A DNA stretch of 64,000 nt from Rahnella bonaserana. GTDB taxonomy: Bacteria; Pseudomonadota; Gammaproteobacteria; Enterobacterales; Enterobacteriaceae. The notes beneath the pieces are model-generated. The model was given only the letters and a program-made list of their open reading frames with translations, was not told where the DNA came from and did no database searches. Both the position numbers and the translations under genes were made by a program. Shown here piece by piece: positions 39,884 through 51,790 of this stretch; the first letter of the stretch is position 1; each line of letters opens with the position of its first letter. The stretch is taken from contig NZ_JAFMOW010000052.1 of NCBI RefSeq assembly GCF_019049675.1, forward strand, positions 43,311-107,310, written 5' to 3'.

Positions 39884-40441
39884 GTGATTAACGAAATCAA
39901 AAAAGACGCTGAAATTCGTATGGAAAAATGCGTTGAAGCATTTAAAACCCATATCAGCAAAATCCGCACCGGCCGTGCGTCACCAGGCATCCTGGATGGC
40001 ATCATGGTGGAATATTACGGTTCAGCTACACCTTTACGCCAGCTGGCGCAGGTGACTGTTGAAGATTCCCGTACTCTGGCAATCTCCGTATTTGACCGCT
40101 CAATCAGCGCAGCGGTAGAAAAAGCGATCATGACCTCTGATCTGGGTCTGAACCCTTCTTCAGCAGGCGCGACTATCCGCGTTCCACTGCCAGCACTGAC
40201 CGAAGAACGTCGTAAAGACCTGATCAAGGTTGTTCGTGGCGAAGCAGAGCAGGGCCGTGTGTCTGTGCGTAACGTTCGCCGCGATGCGAACGACAAAACC
40301 AAAGCGCTGTTGAAAGATAAAGAAATCAGCGAAGACGAAGATCGCCGTTCTCAGGACGATATTCAGAAACTGACTGATACTTTCATCAAGAAAATCGACG
40401 TTGCTTTGACTGAGAAAGAAGCTGAGCTAATGGAGTTCTGA
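39884..40441 (+). CDS. frr: Ribosome recycling factor
   Basis: Splits post-termination ribosomes together with EF-G. The 185-residue tRNA-like, two-domain protein starts at GTG ([16 protein letters not shown]), with [13 protein letters not shown] and [20 protein letters not shown] visible. It has its own upstream spacer of 108 bases, so a separate promoter is possible. A strong terminator follows. Confidence 0.97.
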   Translation: MINEIKKDAEIRMEKCVEAFKTHISKIRTGRASPGILDGIMVEYYGSATPLRQLAQVTVEDSRTLAISVFDRSISAAVEKAIMTSDLGLNPSSAGATIRVPLPALTEERRKDLIKVVRGEAEQGRVSVRNVRRDANDKTKALLKDKEISEDEDRRSQDDIQKLTDTFIKKIDVALTEKEAELMEF

Positions 40442-40460
40442 TCCAACGTTCAGCTTCCTA

Positions 40461-40492
40461 CAAAGCGCCGCAATTGCGGCGCTTTGTTTTTA
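40461..40492 (+). terminator. frr terminator
   Basis: CAAAGCGCCGCAA and its exact complement form a 26-base palindrome, followed by TTTTT. Confidence 0.9.
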
Positions 40493-40599
40493 TCGGGCTT
40501 TAATTCTTTTACCCGTTCGCACAATCTCATAGACAAGCCAGATAAGAGGTTTCAGACTGTGCACTTTCCCAATCTACGAGCGCTATCCCGGGCATTTTC

Positions 40600-41796
40600 A
40601 TGAAACAAATGACTATTCTTGGTTCGACAGGGTCTGTCGGCACCAGCACGCTTTCCCTTGTCCGGTCTAATCCTGACGACTTCACCGTTAAAGCACTGGT
40701 TGCAGGGCGTAATGTTGACGTTATGGCGCAGCAGTGCCTTGAATTTCAACCGGCTTACGCTTCAATGGCGGATGAAGCTTCTGCACGCGCGCTGAGAGCC
40801 ATACTGGCTGAACAGGGAAGCCGTACTGAAGTGCTATCCGGTCAGGATGCTGCCATAGAACTGGCGGCACTTGATGATGTGGATCAGGTGATGTCGGCTA
40901 TCGTGGGTGCGGCTGGCTTGTTACCGACACTCGCTGCGGTCCGTGCCGGTAAACAGGTACTTCTGGCCAACAAAGAGTCGCTGGTCACCTGCGGGCGTAT
41001 CTTTATGGATGCCGTTCGTCAAAGTCAGTCTCAGCTTCTGCCTATCGACAGCGAACACAATGCGATTTTTCAGAGCCTGCCAGAAGCTGTTCAAAAACAG
41101 CTGGGTTTTGCTTCTCTCAAAGAACACGGAATTTCCCGCATTATCCTGACCGGTTCCGGCGGCCCGTTCCGCGAACTCCCTTTGGATCAGTTTAGCGACG
41201 TGACGCCTGACCAGGCCTGTGCTCATCCAAACTGGTCAATGGGGCGCAAGATTTCCGTGGACTCAGCCACCATGATGAATAAAGGCCTTGAATACATTGA
41301 GGCTCGCTGGCTATTTAATGCCTCTGCGGCAGAGATGGAAGTTATCATTCATCCGCAATCCGTCATCCATTCCATGGTCCGTTATTGCGACGGGAGCGTA
41401 CTGGCTCAGCTGGGCTCGCCGGATATGCGCACACCTATTGCACACGCGATGGCCTATCCGCAACGTGTGAAGACTGATGTAGAAGCGCTGGATTTCTGCA
41501 AAATGGGTGCCATGACCTTCGGAGCGCCTGATTATGCGCGTTATCCGTGCCTGCAACTGGCCATTGAAGCCAGCAATACCGGGCAGGCTGCCACTACGGC
41601 GCTGAATGCCGCCAATGAAATTTCCGTCGCTGCTTTCCTCAATGGTGAACTCCGCTTTACTGATATTGCTTCTCTTAACCGCGAGGTTATGGAGCAACTG
41701 GTGAGTGCCGAACCCGATTCTGTTGAGGAAGTGTTGCAGATTGATGCATTGGCGAGGGCGCGTGCGAAAGATAAACTTCGTACTTTTGCGGTCTAG
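40600..41796 (+). CDS. dxr: 1-deoxy-D-xylulose 5-phosphate reductoisomerase
   Basis: Converts DXP to 2-C-methyl-D-erythritol 4-phosphate with NADPH, the committed step of the MEP isoprenoid pathway. The 398-residue protein has the NADPH motif [25 protein letters not shown], the metal-binding [11 protein letters not shown] and the flexible loop [21 protein letters not shown] (quoted as HPNWSMGRK and [11 protein letters not shown]). It provides precursors for the downstream uppS. Confidence 0.97.
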   Translation: MKQMTILGSTGSVGTSTLSLVRSNPDDFTVKALVAGRNVDVMAQQCLEFQPAYASMADEASARALRAILAEQGSRTEVLSGQDAAIELAALDDVDQVMSAIVGAAGLLPTLAAVRAGKQVLLANKESLVTCGRIFMDAVRQSQSQLLPIDSEHNAIFQSLPEAVQKQLGFASLKEHGISRIILTGSGGPFRELPLDQFSDVTPDQACAHPNWSMGRKISVDSATMMNKGLEYIEARWLFNASAAEMEVIIHPQSVIHSMVRYCDGSVLAQLGSPDMRTPIAHAMAYPQRVKTDVEALDFCKMGAMTFGAPDYARYPCLQLAIEASNTGQAATTALNAANEISVAAFLNGELRFTDIASLNREVMEQLVSAEPDSVEEVLQIDALARARAKDKLRTFAV

Positions 41797-41924
41797 GCCT
41801 GTTTTAGTACTTATGCAGCAGTTTGTTAGCATCACACTGAGATGATATAGTCTGCGCCACACTGGCAGTAGATTTGGCTTTTCAGAGACTGAATGTTACA
41901 GGTGGAATCGGTGAGCTGTCAGTT

Positions 41925-41957
41925 AAGCCGTGCCTGAAAGGGAGACACGGCTTTTTT
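41925..41957 (+). terminator. Terminator downstream of dxr
   Basis: AAGCCGTG/CACGGCTT stem with a 13-base loop and TTTTTT, about 130 bases past dxr. The remaining gap up to uppS shows no gene. Confidence 0.75.
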
Positions 41958-42081
41958 GCGCGTGTAGTCGCATTAGCGACAAATAGGTGCAGCGCCAGCT
42001 GGCTATTCTGGTGTAAGCCTGAAGAGCGTTATGCCAGCCTGAAAGCCGTTGTGTTCTGATAAAAGGAAATGAGTACGCGTT

Positions 42082-42840
42082 ATGTCCCTCGAAAATCAAC
42101 AGATGTCTGATATGTGTTGCTCTCAACCTCGCCATGTTGCCATTATCATGGACGGTAACGGACGCTGGGCAAAACGTCAGGGTAAAATGAGGGTATTTGG
42201 TCATAAAGCGGGAGTGAAGTCAGTGCGCAAAGCCGTGAGTTTTGCTGCCAGTCATCACCTCGATGCGCTCACGCTTTATGCCTTTAGTAGTGAAAACTGG
42301 AATCGCCCGGCTCAGGAAGTTTCCGCACTCATGGAATTGTTCGTTCGTGCTTTGGACAGTGAAGTGAAAAGCCTGCACAAACACAATGTCAGGCTGCGAA
42401 TCATCGGCGATGTTAGTCGCTTTAGTGCTCGTCTGCAGGAACGCATTCGTCGTTCAGAAACACTTACTCAAAATAATGACGGTTTGACGCTCAACATCGC
42501 TGCGAATTACGGCGGCCGATGGGATATTATTCAAGGCGTTAAGACACTGGCTGGTCAGGTTGAAGCCGGTACACTGCGGGCAGAGCAAATTACAGAAGAG
42601 TTGCTGAATTCAGCGGTCTGTATGAGCGAACTGGCACCCGTCGATTTGGTGATCAGAACCGGTGGGGAACATAGGATCAGTAATTTCCTGTTGTGGCAGA
42701 TTGCCTATGCAGAGCTGTATTTTACCGATGTCCTCTGGCCTGATTTTGATGAAAATACCTTCGAAGGTGCGCTGACTGCTTTTGCACAACGCGAGCGCCG
42801 TTTCGGGGGGACTACACCTATCGGCGCTGATGCGTCCTAG
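42082..42840 (+). CDS. uppS: Undecaprenyl diphosphate synthase
   Basis: Adds eight isopentenyl units to farnesyl diphosphate to make the C55 carrier for peptidoglycan and O-antigen. The 252 residues have the catalytic [15 protein letters not shown] motif, the [10 protein letters not shown] motif and the C-terminal [15 protein letters not shown] and [11 protein letters not shown]. Its stop codon abuts the GGAG that serves cdsA. Confidence 0.96.
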   Translation: MSLENQQMSDMCCSQPRHVAIIMDGNGRWAKRQGKMRVFGHKAGVKSVRKAVSFAASHHLDALTLYAFSSENWNRPAQEVSALMELFVRALDSEVKSLHKHNVRLRIIGDVSRFSARLQERIRRSETLTQNNDGLTLNIAANYGGRWDIIQGVKTLAGQVEAGTLRAEQITEELLNSAVCMSELAPVDLVIRTGGEHRISNFLLWQIAYAELYFTDVLWPDFDENTFEGALTAFAQRERRFGGTTPIGADAS

Positions 42841-42849
42841 GGAGAACAT

Positions 42850-43698
42850 TTGCTGAAGTATCGCATTATCACAGCTTTGATTTTAATACCGATTGTTATT
42901 GCAGCACTCTTTCTGCTACCACCGGTAGGTTTCGCCATCGTCACCTTAGTTGTGTGCATGCTGGCTGCGTGGGAGTGGGGGCAACTGGCGGGTTTTGCAA
43001 CACGTAATCAGCGTATCTGGCTTGCCATACTCTGCGGTTTTTTGCTGGCCGCCATGTTGCTGAGCATACCGGCTTATCAGCAAAGTGTGCATCTGATGCA
43101 GGTTGGGGGTTCTTTATGGGCCGGCCTTGCATGGTGGTGTGTGGCGCTGGTGTTAGTGGTGGGGTATCCGGCTTCGGCAGGATTCTGGCGCCATTCCCGC
43201 GTGTTGCGGGTAATATTTGGTGTGCTGACGATTGTGCCATTCTTCTGGGGCATGATCGCATTGCGCCAATATGGTTATGCTGAGAATCATCACACTGGCG
43301 CATGGTGGTTGTTATATGTGATGCTACTCGTCTGGGGGGCAGACTCCGGGGCGTATCTGTTTGGTAAATTATTTGGTAAGCACAAACTGGCACCCAAAGT
43401 CTCACCGGGTAAAACCTGGGAAGGGTTTGCCGGCGGTCTTCTGACTTCTGCCCTGATAGCCTGGTTGTTTGGCCGCTATGCACCATTAACTGTGCAGCCT
43501 TCAATCCTGCTGATTTGTTCCGTTGTCGCAGCGCTGGCTTCTGTGCTGGGCGACCTGACGGAAAGTATGTTCAAACGCGAGGCAGGAATCAAAGACAGTG
43601 GTCATATGATCCCTGGCCACGGCGGAATACTCGATCGTATCGACAGCCTGACGGCTGCGGTGCCTGTATTCGCCTGTCTGATGCTGTTAGTGTATTAA
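42850..43698 (+). CDS. cdsA: Phosphatidate cytidylyltransferase CdsA
   Basis: Makes CDP-diacylglycerol from phosphatidate and CTP, the branch point for all phospholipids. It is a 282-residue protein with about eight membrane segments and the family signature SMFKREAGIKDSGHMIPGHGG followed by ILDRIDS, quoted here as KREAGIKDSGH and PGHGGILDRIDS. The start is a TTG six bases after GGAGAA, giving MLKYRIITALILIP. It lies between uppS and rseP. Confidence 0.95.
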   Translation: MLKYRIITALILIPIVIAALFLLPPVGFAIVTLVVCMLAAWEWGQLAGFATRNQRIWLAILCGFLLAAMLLSIPAYQQSVHLMQVGGSLWAGLAWWCVALVLVVGYPASAGFWRHSRVLRVIFGVLTIVPFFWGMIALRQYGYAENHHTGAWWLLYVMLLVWGADSGAYLFGKLFGKHKLAPKVSPGKTWEGFAGGLLTSALIAWLFGRYAPLTVQPSILLICSVVAALASVLGDLTESMFKREAGIKDSGHMIPGHGGILDRIDSLTAAVPVFACLMLLVY

Positions 43699-43739
43699 TC
43701 CGTCGCAGACGGTGATGTTTCTAAGGAATAGTTAGACAT

Positions 43740-45095
43740 ATGATGAACATACTCTGGAGCCTGGCCGCCTTTATCGTTGCATTGGGGGTGCTTATCACCG
43801 TGCACGAGTTCGGCCATTTCTGGGTTGCTCGTCGCTGTGGTGTGCGTGTAGAACGTTTCTCTGTCGGTTTTGGACGTGCGCTCTGGCGCAAAACTGACCG
43901 GCAGGGGACTGAGTATGTGCTGGCCATTATTCCTCTCGGCGGCTACGTCAAAATGCTCGACGAACGAGTCGAAGCCGTTGCTCCTGAATTTCGTCATCAA
44001 TCATTCAATAACAAAAAGGTCTGGCAACGTGCTGCTATCATCAGTGCCGGACCGATTGCCAATTTCATTTTTGCCATTTTTGCGTACTGGCTGGTCTTCG
44101 TGATCGGCGTGCCCAGCGTGCGTCCTGTTATCGCGAACATCACTGCAAATTCAATCGCTGCGCAATCGAATATTTCATCAGGTATGGAACTAAAGTCTGT
44201 TGCGGGTATCGAAACGCCTGATTGGGAATCAGTTCGTATGGCGTTAATGGGCGAAATTGGTGATGATCAAACGACCGTAGGTGTTGCGCAGTTTGGCTCA
44301 TCTCAGGTCGTTGAGAAAACTCTGGATTTGCGCCAATGGCAGTTTGATCCTGAAAAACAAGATCCGGTCGTTTCTCTGGGTATGATTCCCAGAGGTCCGC
44401 AGATAGAATCTGTTCTGCAGGAAGTGCAGCCTGGTTCAGCTGCCGAAAAGGCGGGTTTGCAAGCCGGGGACAGGATCGTTAAAGTCGATGGTCAGATTCT
44501 GGAAAGTTGGCAGTCGTTTGTCATTCAGGTTCGTGACAATCCGGGCAAACCTATCGCGCTGGGAGTAGAGCGGGGGGGAGATTCGGTCGCTTTAACATTA
44601 ACGCCGGACACGAAGTCCGCAGGTAAAGGCAAAATACAGGGTTTTGCTGGCGTGGTACCGAAAGTGATACCGCTGCCTGACGAATTTAAAACAATCCGTC
44701 AGTATGGTCCGTTTGTGGCGTTTTATGAGGCCGGGGATAAAACCTGGCAACTGATGAAACTCACTGTGAGCATGCTGGGTAAGTTAATTACCGGAGATGT
44801 GAAGCTGAACAATCTGAGTGGCCCAATATCCATCGCACAGGGCGCAGGAATGTCAGCAGAGTATGGTTTGGTGTCGTACCTCACGTTTTTGGCACTCATT
44901 AGTGTCAATCTGGGGATCATCAACCTCTTCCCATTACCGGTATTAGATGGTGGACACCTGCTCTTTCTCGCAATAGAAAAGCTAAAAGGTGGGCCAGTTT
45001 CCGAGCGAGTTCAGGACTTCAGTTACCGCATTGGTTCAGTTTTGCTGGTGTTGTTGATGGGGCTTGCACTTTTCAATGATTTCTCCCGTCTTTAA
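43740..45095 (+). CDS. rseP: Regulated intramembrane protease RseP
   Basis: A site-2 zinc protease that cuts RseA within the membrane to release sigma-E, and also clears signal peptides. The 451-residue protein has HEFGH (His22, Glu23, His26) in the first helix, two central PDZ domains (the second with [20 protein letters not shown]), and the third metal ligand in [13 protein letters not shown]. Its product responds to the state of the outer-membrane assembly system encoded next door by bamA and skp. Confidence 0.96.
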   Translation: MMNILWSLAAFIVALGVLITVHEFGHFWVARRCGVRVERFSVGFGRALWRKTDRQGTEYVLAIIPLGGYVKMLDERVEAVAPEFRHQSFNNKKVWQRAAIISAGPIANFIFAIFAYWLVFVIGVPSVRPVIANITANSIAAQSNISSGMELKSVAGIETPDWESVRMALMGEIGDDQTTVGVAQFGSSQVVEKTLDLRQWQFDPEKQDPVVSLGMIPRGPQIESVLQEVQPGSAAEKAGLQAGDRIVKVDGQILESWQSFVIQVRDNPGKPIALGVERGGDSVALTLTPDTKSAGKGKIQGFAGVVPKVIPLPDEFKTIRQYGPFVAFYEAGDKTWQLMKLTVSMLGKLITGDVKLNNLSGPISIAQGAGMSAEYGLVSYLTFLALISVNLGIINLFPLPVLDGGHLLFLAIEKLKGGPVSERVQDFSYRIGSVLLVLLMGLALFNDFSRL

Positions 45096-45131
45096 GGCCG
45101 GAGATTAGGTTAGGAAGAACGCATAACAACG

Positions 45132-47552
45132 ATGGCGATCAAAAAGTTGCTCATAGCGTCGCTGCTGTTTGGCAGCGCCACCGTATACGGTGCAGACGGT
45201 TTCGTAGTGAAAGATATTCATTTCGAAGGCCTGCAGCGAGTTGCCGTCGGTGCGGCGTTACTCAATATGCCGGTTCGCGTCGGTGATACGGTTACTGACG
45301 ATGATATCAGTAACACCATTCGTGCATTGTTTGCCACTGGCAACTTTGAGGACGTCCGCGTCCTGCGCGATGGTGATTCTCTGATTGTTCAGGTCAAAGA
45401 ACGCCCAACTATTGCCAGCATCACTTTCTCCGGTAACAAATCGGTGAAAGATGACATGCTCAAGCAAAACCTGGAGGCCTCTGGCGTCCGTGTTGGCGAA
45501 GCGCTTGACCGCACCACCATCGGCAGTATCGAGAAAGGTCTCGAAGACTTCTATTACAGCGTGGGTAAATACAGTGCGTCGGTGAAAGCGGTTGTGACCC
45601 CTTTACCGCGTAACCGTGTTGACCTGAAACTGGTCTTTACCGAAGGTGTCTCTGCCAAAATTCAGCAGATCAACATTGTAGGTAACCACGCCTTTACAAC
45701 TGATGAACTGATCTCACGCTTCCAGCTGCGTGATGAAGTGCCATGGTGGAACGTCGTCGGTGATCGTAAATACCAGAAACAAAAACTCGCGGGTGACCTT
45801 GAAACCCTGCGCAGTTTCTATCTGGATCGCGGTTATGCCCGTTTCAATATTGATTCGACTCAGGTCAGCCTGACGCCGGACAAGAAAGGCATCTACATCA
45901 CGCTGAACATTACAGAAGGTGAGCAGTACAAACTTTCTGGCGTGGAAGTGACTGGCAGCATGGCGGGTCACTCAGCAGAAGTTCAAAGCCTGACAAAAAT
46001 TGATAAAGGCGAGCTGTATAACGGCGCCAAAGTCACCAAAATGGAAAACGACATCAAACAGATGTTGGGGCGTTATGGTTACGCTTATCCACGTGTGACG
46101 ACACAGCCAGAAATTAATGATGCAGACAAAACCGTTAAGCTGCACATCAACGTTGATGCGGGTAACCGTTTCTACGTGCGTCATATCCGCTTTGAAGGCA
46201 ATGACACCAGTAAAGACAGCGTACTGCGCCGTGAAATGCGTCAGATGGAAGGTGCCTGGTTAGGCAACGATCTGGTCGATAAAGGCAAAGAGCGTCTGAA
46301 CCGTCTGGGTTATTTCGAAACTGTCGATGTTGATACGCAGCGTGTTCCGGGTTCACCGGATCAGGTTGATGTGGTCTACAAGGTGAAAGAACGTAACACC
46401 GGTAGCTTCAACTTTGGTGTGGGTTACGGTACAGAAAGTGGTGTCAGCTTCCAGGTCGGTGTCCAGCAGGACAACTGGCTGGGAACGGGTAACTCTGTCG
46501 GCATCAGCGGTACCAAGAACGATTACCAGACGTACGCGGAATTCACTATTACTGACCCATACTTCACCGTTGACGGCGTAAGTTTGGGTGGTCGTATCTT
46601 CTATAACGACTTTAAAGCTGATGATGCCGATCTCTCCAGCTATACCAACAGAAGTTATGGTATTGGCGGGAACCTGGGCTTCCCGATTAATGAGAATAAC
46701 TCATTACGTCTGGGTCTGGATTATGTTCATAACGATCTGTCCAATATGGAACCTCAGATTGCTATGTTCCGTTATCTGAACTCTGTTGGCCTACAACCTG
46801 CTGTCACGACCAGTGACAACGCGGATGCTGACTTCAGCGCGGATGACTTCTTCGTGAATCTGGGTTGGGGTTATAACAACCTTGACCGTGGCTACTTCCC
46901 GACTTCAGGGACTAAAGCCAGTCTGAACGGTAAAGTTACTGTTCCGGGCTCTGATAACGAATATTACAAAATTACTTTCGATTCAACCAGTTACTTGCCA
47001 CTGAATCAGGATCGTGATTGGGTGCTGATGGGCCGTGCGCGTGCAGGTTACGCAGATGGTCTGGGCGGTAAAGAAGTGCCGTTCTACGATAACTTCTATG
47101 CCGGCGGTTCAAGCAGTGTTCGTGGTTTCCAGTCGAACACCATCGGTCCTAAAGCAGCGTATTACAAATGTACTACTGCTAATACCTCTTACAGCACCTG
47201 TCCGATCGATAACTCGAACGATGCAGTGGGTGGTAACGCAATGGCGGTAATGAGTGCGGAACTGATTGTTCCTACTCCGTTCGTCAGCGAGAAATATGCG
47301 AATTCACTGCGTACTTCCCTGTTTGTGGACAGTGGTACAGTGTGGGATACCGGTTGGGAAAATACCCCAGAGTCTCTGGCCGCGGGCGTTCCTGACTATA
47401 GTAAACCAGGCAACATTCGTGTTTCTTCAGGTCTTGCATTGCAGTGGATGTCTCCACTGGGACCATTGGTCTTCTCTTATGCACAACCTGTTAAGAAATA
47501 TGAAGGCGATAAGGCAGAACAGTTCCAGTTTAACATTGGTAAAACCTGGTAA
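45132..47552 (+). CDS. bamA: Outer membrane protein assembly factor BamA
   Basis: The essential Omp85 protein that inserts beta-barrel proteins into the outer membrane. The 806 residues comprise a signal peptide (cut after VYGA), five POTRA domains (about 24-420) and a 16-strand barrel. The loop-6 VRGF motif ([10 protein letters not shown]) and a C-terminal Trp are present. Extracellular loops such as the [16 protein letters not shown] region differ from E. coli, as is usual. A terminator-like hairpin follows. Confidence 0.97.
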   Translation: MAIKKLLIASLLFGSATVYGADGFVVKDIHFEGLQRVAVGAALLNMPVRVGDTVTDDDISNTIRALFATGNFEDVRVLRDGDSLIVQVKERPTIASITFSGNKSVKDDMLKQNLEASGVRVGEALDRTTIGSIEKGLEDFYYSVGKYSASVKAVVTPLPRNRVDLKLVFTEGVSAKIQQINIVGNHAFTTDELISRFQLRDEVPWWNVVGDRKYQKQKLAGDLETLRSFYLDRGYARFNIDSTQVSLTPDKKGIYITLNITEGEQYKLSGVEVTGSMAGHSAEVQSLTKIDKGELYNGAKVTKMENDIKQMLGRYGYAYPRVTTQPEINDADKTVKLHINVDAGNRFYVRHIRFEGNDTSKDSVLRREMRQMEGAWLGNDLVDKGKERLNRLGYFETVDVDTQRVPGSPDQVDVVYKVKERNTGSFNFGVGYGTESGVSFQVGVQQDNWLGTGNSVGISGTKNDYQTYAEFTITDPYFTVDGVSLGGRIFYNDFKADDADLSSYTNRSYGIGGNLGFPINENNSLRLGLDYVHNDLSNMEPQIAMFRYLNSVGLQPAVTTSDNADADFSADDFFVNLGWGYNNLDRGYFPTSGTKASLNGKVTVPGSDNEYYKITFDSTSYLPLNQDRDWVLMGRARAGYADGLGGKEVPFYDNFYAGGSSSVRGFQSNTIGPKAAYYKCTTANTSYSTCPIDNSNDAVGGNAMAVMSAELIVPTPFVSEKYANSLRTSLFVDSGTVWDTGWENTPESLAAGVPDYSKPGNIRVSSGLALQWMSPLGPLVFSYAQPVKKYEGDKAEQFQFNIGKTW

Positions 47553-47609
47553 CGTCCTGCCTGGGCAGAATTTGTTCAGAAGAATCGCAAAGGCCAGATG
47601 CTGAATTTG

Positions 47610-47639
47610 ATACACGGGTCTCGGCCCGTGTATCGTTTT
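47610..47639 (+). terminator. bamA downstream hairpin
   Basis: ATACACGGG/CCCGTGTAT stem with a six-base loop followed by CGTTTT. It probably reduces but need not block read-through into skp. Confidence 0.65.
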
Positions 47640-47705
47640 CTTATCGGGTGTTTTGTGTAATTTACTGTGCCATCTGGCACAAACGGGTGATGGAAGGAGT
47701 TTATA

Positions 47706-48203
47706 GTGAAAAAGTGGTTATATGCCGCAGGCCTCGGTTTAGTTATGGCTTCTTCAGCTAGCGTTCAGGCTGCTGATAAAATTGCTATCGTTAACGTAGC
47801 AAGCATTTTCCAACAAATGCCTGCTCGTGAAGCAGTAGCAAAACAGCTGGAAAACGAGTTCAAAAGCCGTGCGACAGATTTGCAATCTCAGGAACGTGAT
47901 CTGCAAACCAAAATGCAACGTCTGCAACGTGATGGCTCTACCATGAAAGCCAGCGATCGTTCAAAACTTGAAAAAGACGTTATGGCTCAGCGTGAAGCTT
48001 TCTCTTCTAAAGCGCAGCAGTTCGAGCAAGACAACCGTCGTCGTCAGGCTGAAGAACGTAACAAAATCCTGAGCCGTATTCAGGATGCTGTTAAATCTGT
48101 CGCGAGCAAAGAAGGTTATGATGTTGTTATCGATGCAAACGCCATCGCGTATGCAAACAATGACAAAGATATTACTGCTGATGTGCTGAAACAGGTTAAA
48201 TAA
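47706..48203 (+). CDS. skp: Periplasmic chaperone Skp (OmpH)
   Basis: A trimeric jellyfish-shaped chaperone that carries unfolded outer-membrane proteins to BamA. The 165-residue precursor has a signal peptide ending SVQAA, then [17 protein letters not shown] and a long charged coiled coil forming the tentacles (about 45-135). GGAAGGAG lies upstream. The stop is followed after two bases by lpxD. Confidence 0.96.
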   Translation: MKKWLYAAGLGLVMASSASVQAADKIAIVNVASIFQQMPAREAVAKQLENEFKSRATDLQSQERDLQTKMQRLQRDGSTMKASDRSKLEKDVMAQREAFSSKAQQFEQDNRRRQAEERNKILSRIQDAVKSVASKEGYDVVIDANAIAYANNDKDITADVLKQVK

Positions 48204-48205
48204 AC

Positions 48206-49228
48206 ATGTCTTCAATTCGACTGGCTGATCTGGCACAGCAGTTGGATGCACAATTGCACGGTGATGGCGAAATTGCCATCACCGGCGTTGCTTCAATGCA
48301 TTCCGCACACTCTGAGCAAATCACGTTTTTATCAAACAGCCGTTACCGTGAACAGTTGGCTTCTTGCAATGCAGGTGCCGTAGTGTTGACGGAAGCGGAT
48401 CTGCCATTTTGCCCTACAGCGGCATTAGTGGTTAAAAACCCTTACCTGACCTATGCGCGTATGGCGCAGTTGCTGGATACCACGCCAGCACCGGCACATG
48501 ATATTGCCGCGAGTGCGGTGATTTCTGACAGTGCTTCTTTGGGTAAGAATGTCTCGGTTGGCGCAAATGCAGTCATCGAATCCGGCGTTGTACTGGGTGA
48601 TAACGTCATCATCGGTGCCGGCTGCTTTATCGGTAAAGACGCGAAAATAGGGGCGGGAACCCGACTTTGGGCTAACGTTTCTATTTATCACCGCGTTGAG
48701 ATTGGCGAACAATGTCTGATCCAGTCCGGAACAGTCATTGGCGCTGACGGTTTTGGTTACGCTAACGATCGCGGTAACTGGATCAAAATTCCTCAGCTCG
48801 GCACGGTAATTATCGGTGACCGGGTTGAAATTGGCGCCTGTACCACAATCGACCGTGGCGCGCTGGATGACACCATTATCAGCAACGGCGTTATTATTGA
48901 TAACCAATGCCAGATTGCACACAACGTCGTGATTGGAGACAATACGGCGGTTGCCGGTGGTGTTATCATGGCCGGTAGTCTGAAAATCGGACGCTATTGT
49001 CAAATTGGCGGAGCCAGTGTTATCAACGGTCACATGGAGATTTGTGACCAGGCTGTCGTGACGGGAATGGGAATGGTAATGCGACCAATCACCGAACCTG
49101 GGGTATACTCCTCCGGTATCCCGTTACAACCGAATAAAGTTTGGCGTAAGACGGCTGCATTGGTAATGAATATTGACGAGATGAATAAGCGCTTGAAAGC
49201 TGTCGAGCGTAAAATCGAAAAAGACTAA
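48206..49228 (+). CDS. lpxD: UDP-3-O-(3-hydroxymyristoyl)glucosamine N-acyltransferase LpxD
   Basis: The third step of lipid A synthesis, adding a hydroxymyristoyl chain to the 2-amino group. The 340-residue protein has an N-terminal uridine-binding domain, a left-handed beta helix of hexapeptides (about 100-300) and a C-terminal helix. The catalytic His is expected in [14 protein letters not shown]. It begins two bases after skp, so it is coupled to it. Confidence 0.96.
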   Translation: MSSIRLADLAQQLDAQLHGDGEIAITGVASMHSAHSEQITFLSNSRYREQLASCNAGAVVLTEADLPFCPTAALVVKNPYLTYARMAQLLDTTPAPAHDIAASAVISDSASLGKNVSVGANAVIESGVVLGDNVIIGAGCFIGKDAKIGAGTRLWANVSIYHRVEIGEQCLIQSGTVIGADGFGYANDRGNWIKIPQLGTVIIGDRVEIGACTTIDRGALDDTIISNGVIIDNQCQIAHNVVIGDNTAVAGGVIMAGSLKIGRYCQIGGASVINGHMEICDQAVVTGMGMVMRPITEPGVYSSGIPLQPNKVWRKTAALVMNIDEMNKRLKAVERKIEKD

Positions 49229-49375
49229 TTACCACCTACGATGCTGCTTTGTGTTCCCTTTGTTGAGTGAACCTGCGACATACGTTCCTATTTGCGGCCT
49301 GCCTGATGACCTTCTTTTGGGGTCTGGCAGGCCGTGTTATTGATGCCATCAGTTTTTATAGACAGGAAGAGTATT

Positions 49376-49831
49376 TTGACTACTGACACTCATACTCTGC
49401 GTATTGAAGAGATACTGGATTTATTGCCACACCGTTACCCGTTCTTGCTGGTTGACCGCGTGCTGGACTTTGAAAAAGGGAAATTTTTGCGCGCCGTGAA
49501 AAACGTTTCTTTTAACGAGCCGTTCTTCCAGGGGCATTTCCCGGGTAAACCTATTTTTCCAGGCGTTTTAATTCTGGAAGCGATGGCTCAGGCCACCGGT
49601 ATTCTGGCGTTTAAAAGCGTAGGAAAACTGGAACCGGGCGAATTGTATTATTTTGCAGCAATCGACGATGCACGTTTTAAACGTCCGGTCTTACCAGGTG
49701 ACCAGATGGTTCTGGAAGTTGAATTCATTAAAGAGCGTCGTGGCGTTGCTCGATTCAAAGGTGTCGCGAAAGTTGATGGTGAGATCGCTTGCGAGGCATC
49801 AATGATGTGCGCCCGTCGCCGGGAGTCTTAA
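49376..49831 (+). CDS. fabZ: 3-hydroxyacyl-ACP dehydratase FabZ
   Basis: Dehydrates 3-hydroxyacyl-ACP in fatty-acid elongation and competes with LpxA/LpxD for hydroxymyristoyl-ACP. The start is a TTG seven bases after AGGAAG, giving [20 protein letters not shown] after the start and a 151-residue protein, the E. coli length. The hot-dog active site [20 protein letters not shown] (His and Glu) is intact. A longer frame from an upstream ATG is rejected on conservation. Confidence 0.96.
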   Translation: MTTDTHTLRIEEILDLLPHRYPFLLVDRVLDFEKGKFLRAVKNVSFNEPFFQGHFPGKPIFPGVLILEAMAQATGILAFKSVGKLEPGELYYFAAIDDARFKRPVLPGDQMVLEVEFIKERRGVARFKGVAKVDGEIACEASMMCARRRES

Positions 49832-49834
49832 TAC

Positions 49835-50623
49835 ATGATTGATAAAACCGCCTTTATTCATCCAAGCGCTATTGTTGAAGACGGTGCCGTAATCGGCCCT
49901 AAAGTCCATATCGGTCCTTTCTGCTACGTGGGATCCCAGGTAGAAATTGGTGAAGGTACTGAGCTTAAATCACACGTAGTGATTAATGGCGTGACCAAAA
50001 TTGGTCGCGATAACCGCATTTTCCAGTTCGTTTCCATTGGTGAAATTAACCAGGATCTGAAATATGCCGGTGAACCAACACGCGTTGAGGTCGGCGATCG
50101 CAACAATATTCGTGAGAGCGTTACCATTCATCGTGGTACCGTTCAGGGCGGTGGTCTGACAAAAGTGGGCAGCGATAACCTGTTAATGGTTAACGCGCAT
50201 ATTGCCCACGATTGTGTCATTGGTAATCGCTGTATTCTGGCGAACAACGCGACCCTCGGTGGTCACGTTGAAGTTGATGATTTCGCGATCATTGGCGGTA
50301 TGACGGCGGTGCATCAGTTCTGTATTATCGGCGCGCATGTCATGGTGGGTGGATGTTCCGGGGTTGCTCAGGACGTTCCTCCGTTTGTGATTGCGCAGGG
50401 TAACCATGCGACACCTTTCGGTATCAATATTGAAGGGCTTAAGCGTCGTGGTTTCGAAAAAGCCGATCTGCATGCTATCCGCAATGCCTATAAGTTACTG
50501 TATCGCAGCGGTAAAACGCTGGAAGAAGCCCAGCCGGAAATCGCTGCTATTGCGGCTGAATTCCCGAAAGCTAAACCCTTCAGTGATTTTTTCGCCCGCT
50601 CAACGCGCGGCATTATTCGCTGA
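49835..50623 (+). CDS. lpxA: UDP-N-acetylglucosamine acyltransferase LpxA
   Basis: The first step of lipid A synthesis, adding 3-hydroxymyristate to the 3-OH of UDP-GlcNAc. The 262 residues form a left-handed beta helix (about 1-185) with the catalytic His in [15 protein letters not shown], then a helical tail. It starts three bases after fabZ and is followed by lpxB after 18 bases. Confidence 0.97.
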   Translation: MIDKTAFIHPSAIVEDGAVIGPKVHIGPFCYVGSQVEIGEGTELKSHVVINGVTKIGRDNRIFQFVSIGEINQDLKYAGEPTRVEVGDRNNIRESVTIHRGTVQGGGLTKVGSDNLLMVNAHIAHDCVIGNRCILANNATLGGHVEVDDFAIIGGMTAVHQFCIIGAHVMVGGCSGVAQDVPPFVIAQGNHATPFGINIEGLKRRGFEKADLHAIRNAYKLLYRSGKTLEEAQPEIAAIAAEFPKAKPFSDFFARSTRGIIR

Positions 50624-50641
50624 TCTGGGCTACGGAAAACA

Positions 50642-51790
50642 ATGCAAAAGCCTGTTCTGACAATTGGCCTGGTGGCCGGTGAAACGTCCGGTGACATTCT
50701 TGGCGCCGGGCTGATTCGAGCCTTGAAAAAGCATCATCCTGATGCCCGTTTTGTGGGTGTCGCAGGTCCGCTGATGCAGGCGGAAGGATGCGAAGCCTGG
50801 TACGAAATGGAAGAACTGGCGGTGATGGGCGTGGTGGAAGTTCTTGAACGGCTGCCACGCCTGTTGAAAATCCGCAAAGATCTGACTCAGCGTTTTAGCG
50901 AACTCAGGCCTGATGTGTTTGTGGGCATCGATGCCCCGGACTTTAACATCACGCTGGAAGGCCGCCTGAAGCAGCGTGGTATCCGCACGATTCATTATGT
51001 AAGCCCGTCTGTCTGGGCCTGGCGACAAAAGCGTGTTTTCAAAATCGGGAAGGCGACAGATTTAGTTCTGGCATTCCTGCCTTTTGAAAAAGCGTTCTAT
51101 GACAAATTCAATGTTCCCTGCCGTTTCATTGGTCATACCATGGCTGATGCGATGCCGTTGCATCCTGATAAACAGGCGGCACGTCTGGCGTTAGGGATCC
51201 CTGAAGAAGTTCATTGCCTGGCGTTATTACCGGGAAGTCGTCATGCGGAAGTGGAAATGCTCAGCGCAGATTTCCTGAAAACCGCATTGCAATTGCGACA
51301 GACCTATCCTGATTTACACATCGTTGTACCACTGGTCAATGCCAAACGTCGCGAACAGTTCGAGCGCATCAAGGCTGAAATTGCGCCTGATTTACCTGCT
51401 CACTTGCTCGATGGTAAAGGCCGTGAAGCGATGATTGCCAGTGACGCGGCATTGCTGGCTTCAGGGACGGCAGCGCTCGAATGTATGCTGGCGAAATGCC
51501 CGATGGTGGTGGGCTATCGTATGAAGCCGTTCACTTTCTGGCTGGCTGAGCGTCTGGTGAAAACGCCGTACGTGTCATTGCCAAACCTGCTGGCAAGACG
51601 CGAAATCGTTACCGAATTACTGCAAACCGAATGTGTGCCTGAAAAGCTTTCTGTTGCGTTGCTGCCTTTACTGGCCGGTGGCGAGAAAAGCCACGAGCTG
51701 CGCGAAACGTTCCTTGAACTGCATGAAAGCATCCGCCGTGATGCAGACGAACAGGCTGCTCAGGCCGTCATGGAGCTGGCAAACCGATGA
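50642..51790 (+). CDS. lpxB: Lipid A disaccharide synthase LpxB
   Basis: A GT-B glycosyltransferase that joins UDP-diacylglucosamine to lipid X to make the lipid A disaccharide at the inner face of the membrane. The 382-residue protein has [20 protein letters not shown] at the N-terminus, [15 protein letters not shown], and the donor-binding [13 protein letters not shown] and [11 protein letters not shown]. It overlaps rnhB by four bases (ATGA). Confidence 0.96.
   Translation: MQKPVLTIGLVAGETSGDILGAGLIRALKKHHPDARFVGVAGPLMQAEGCEAWYEMEELAVMGVVEVLERLPRLLKIRKDLTQRFSELRPDVFVGIDAPDFNITLEGRLKQRGIRTIHYVSPSVWAWRQKRVFKIGKATDLVLAFLPFEKAFYDKFNVPCRFIGHTMADAMPLHPDKQAARLALGIPEEVHCLALLPGSRHAEVEMLSADFLKTALQLRQTYPDLHIVVPLVNAKRREQFERIKAEIAPDLPAHLLDGKGREAMIASDAALLASGTAALECMLAKCPMVVGYRMKPFTFWLAERLVKTPYVSLPNLLARREIVTELLQTECVPEKLSVALLPLLAGGEKSHELRETFLELHESIRRDADEQAAQAVMELANR

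Noticed and set aside
47666..47681. Palindrome TGTGCC-ATCT-GGCACA just upstream of skp
   Set aside because: It could be an operator, but it matches no regulator site I know well enough, so I do not annotate it.
49295..49334. Nine-base inverted repeat (CGGCCTGCC) between lpxD and fabZ
   Set aside because: It has a 22-base loop and no T-run, so it is not a convincing terminator; transcription of fabZ from upstream is expected.
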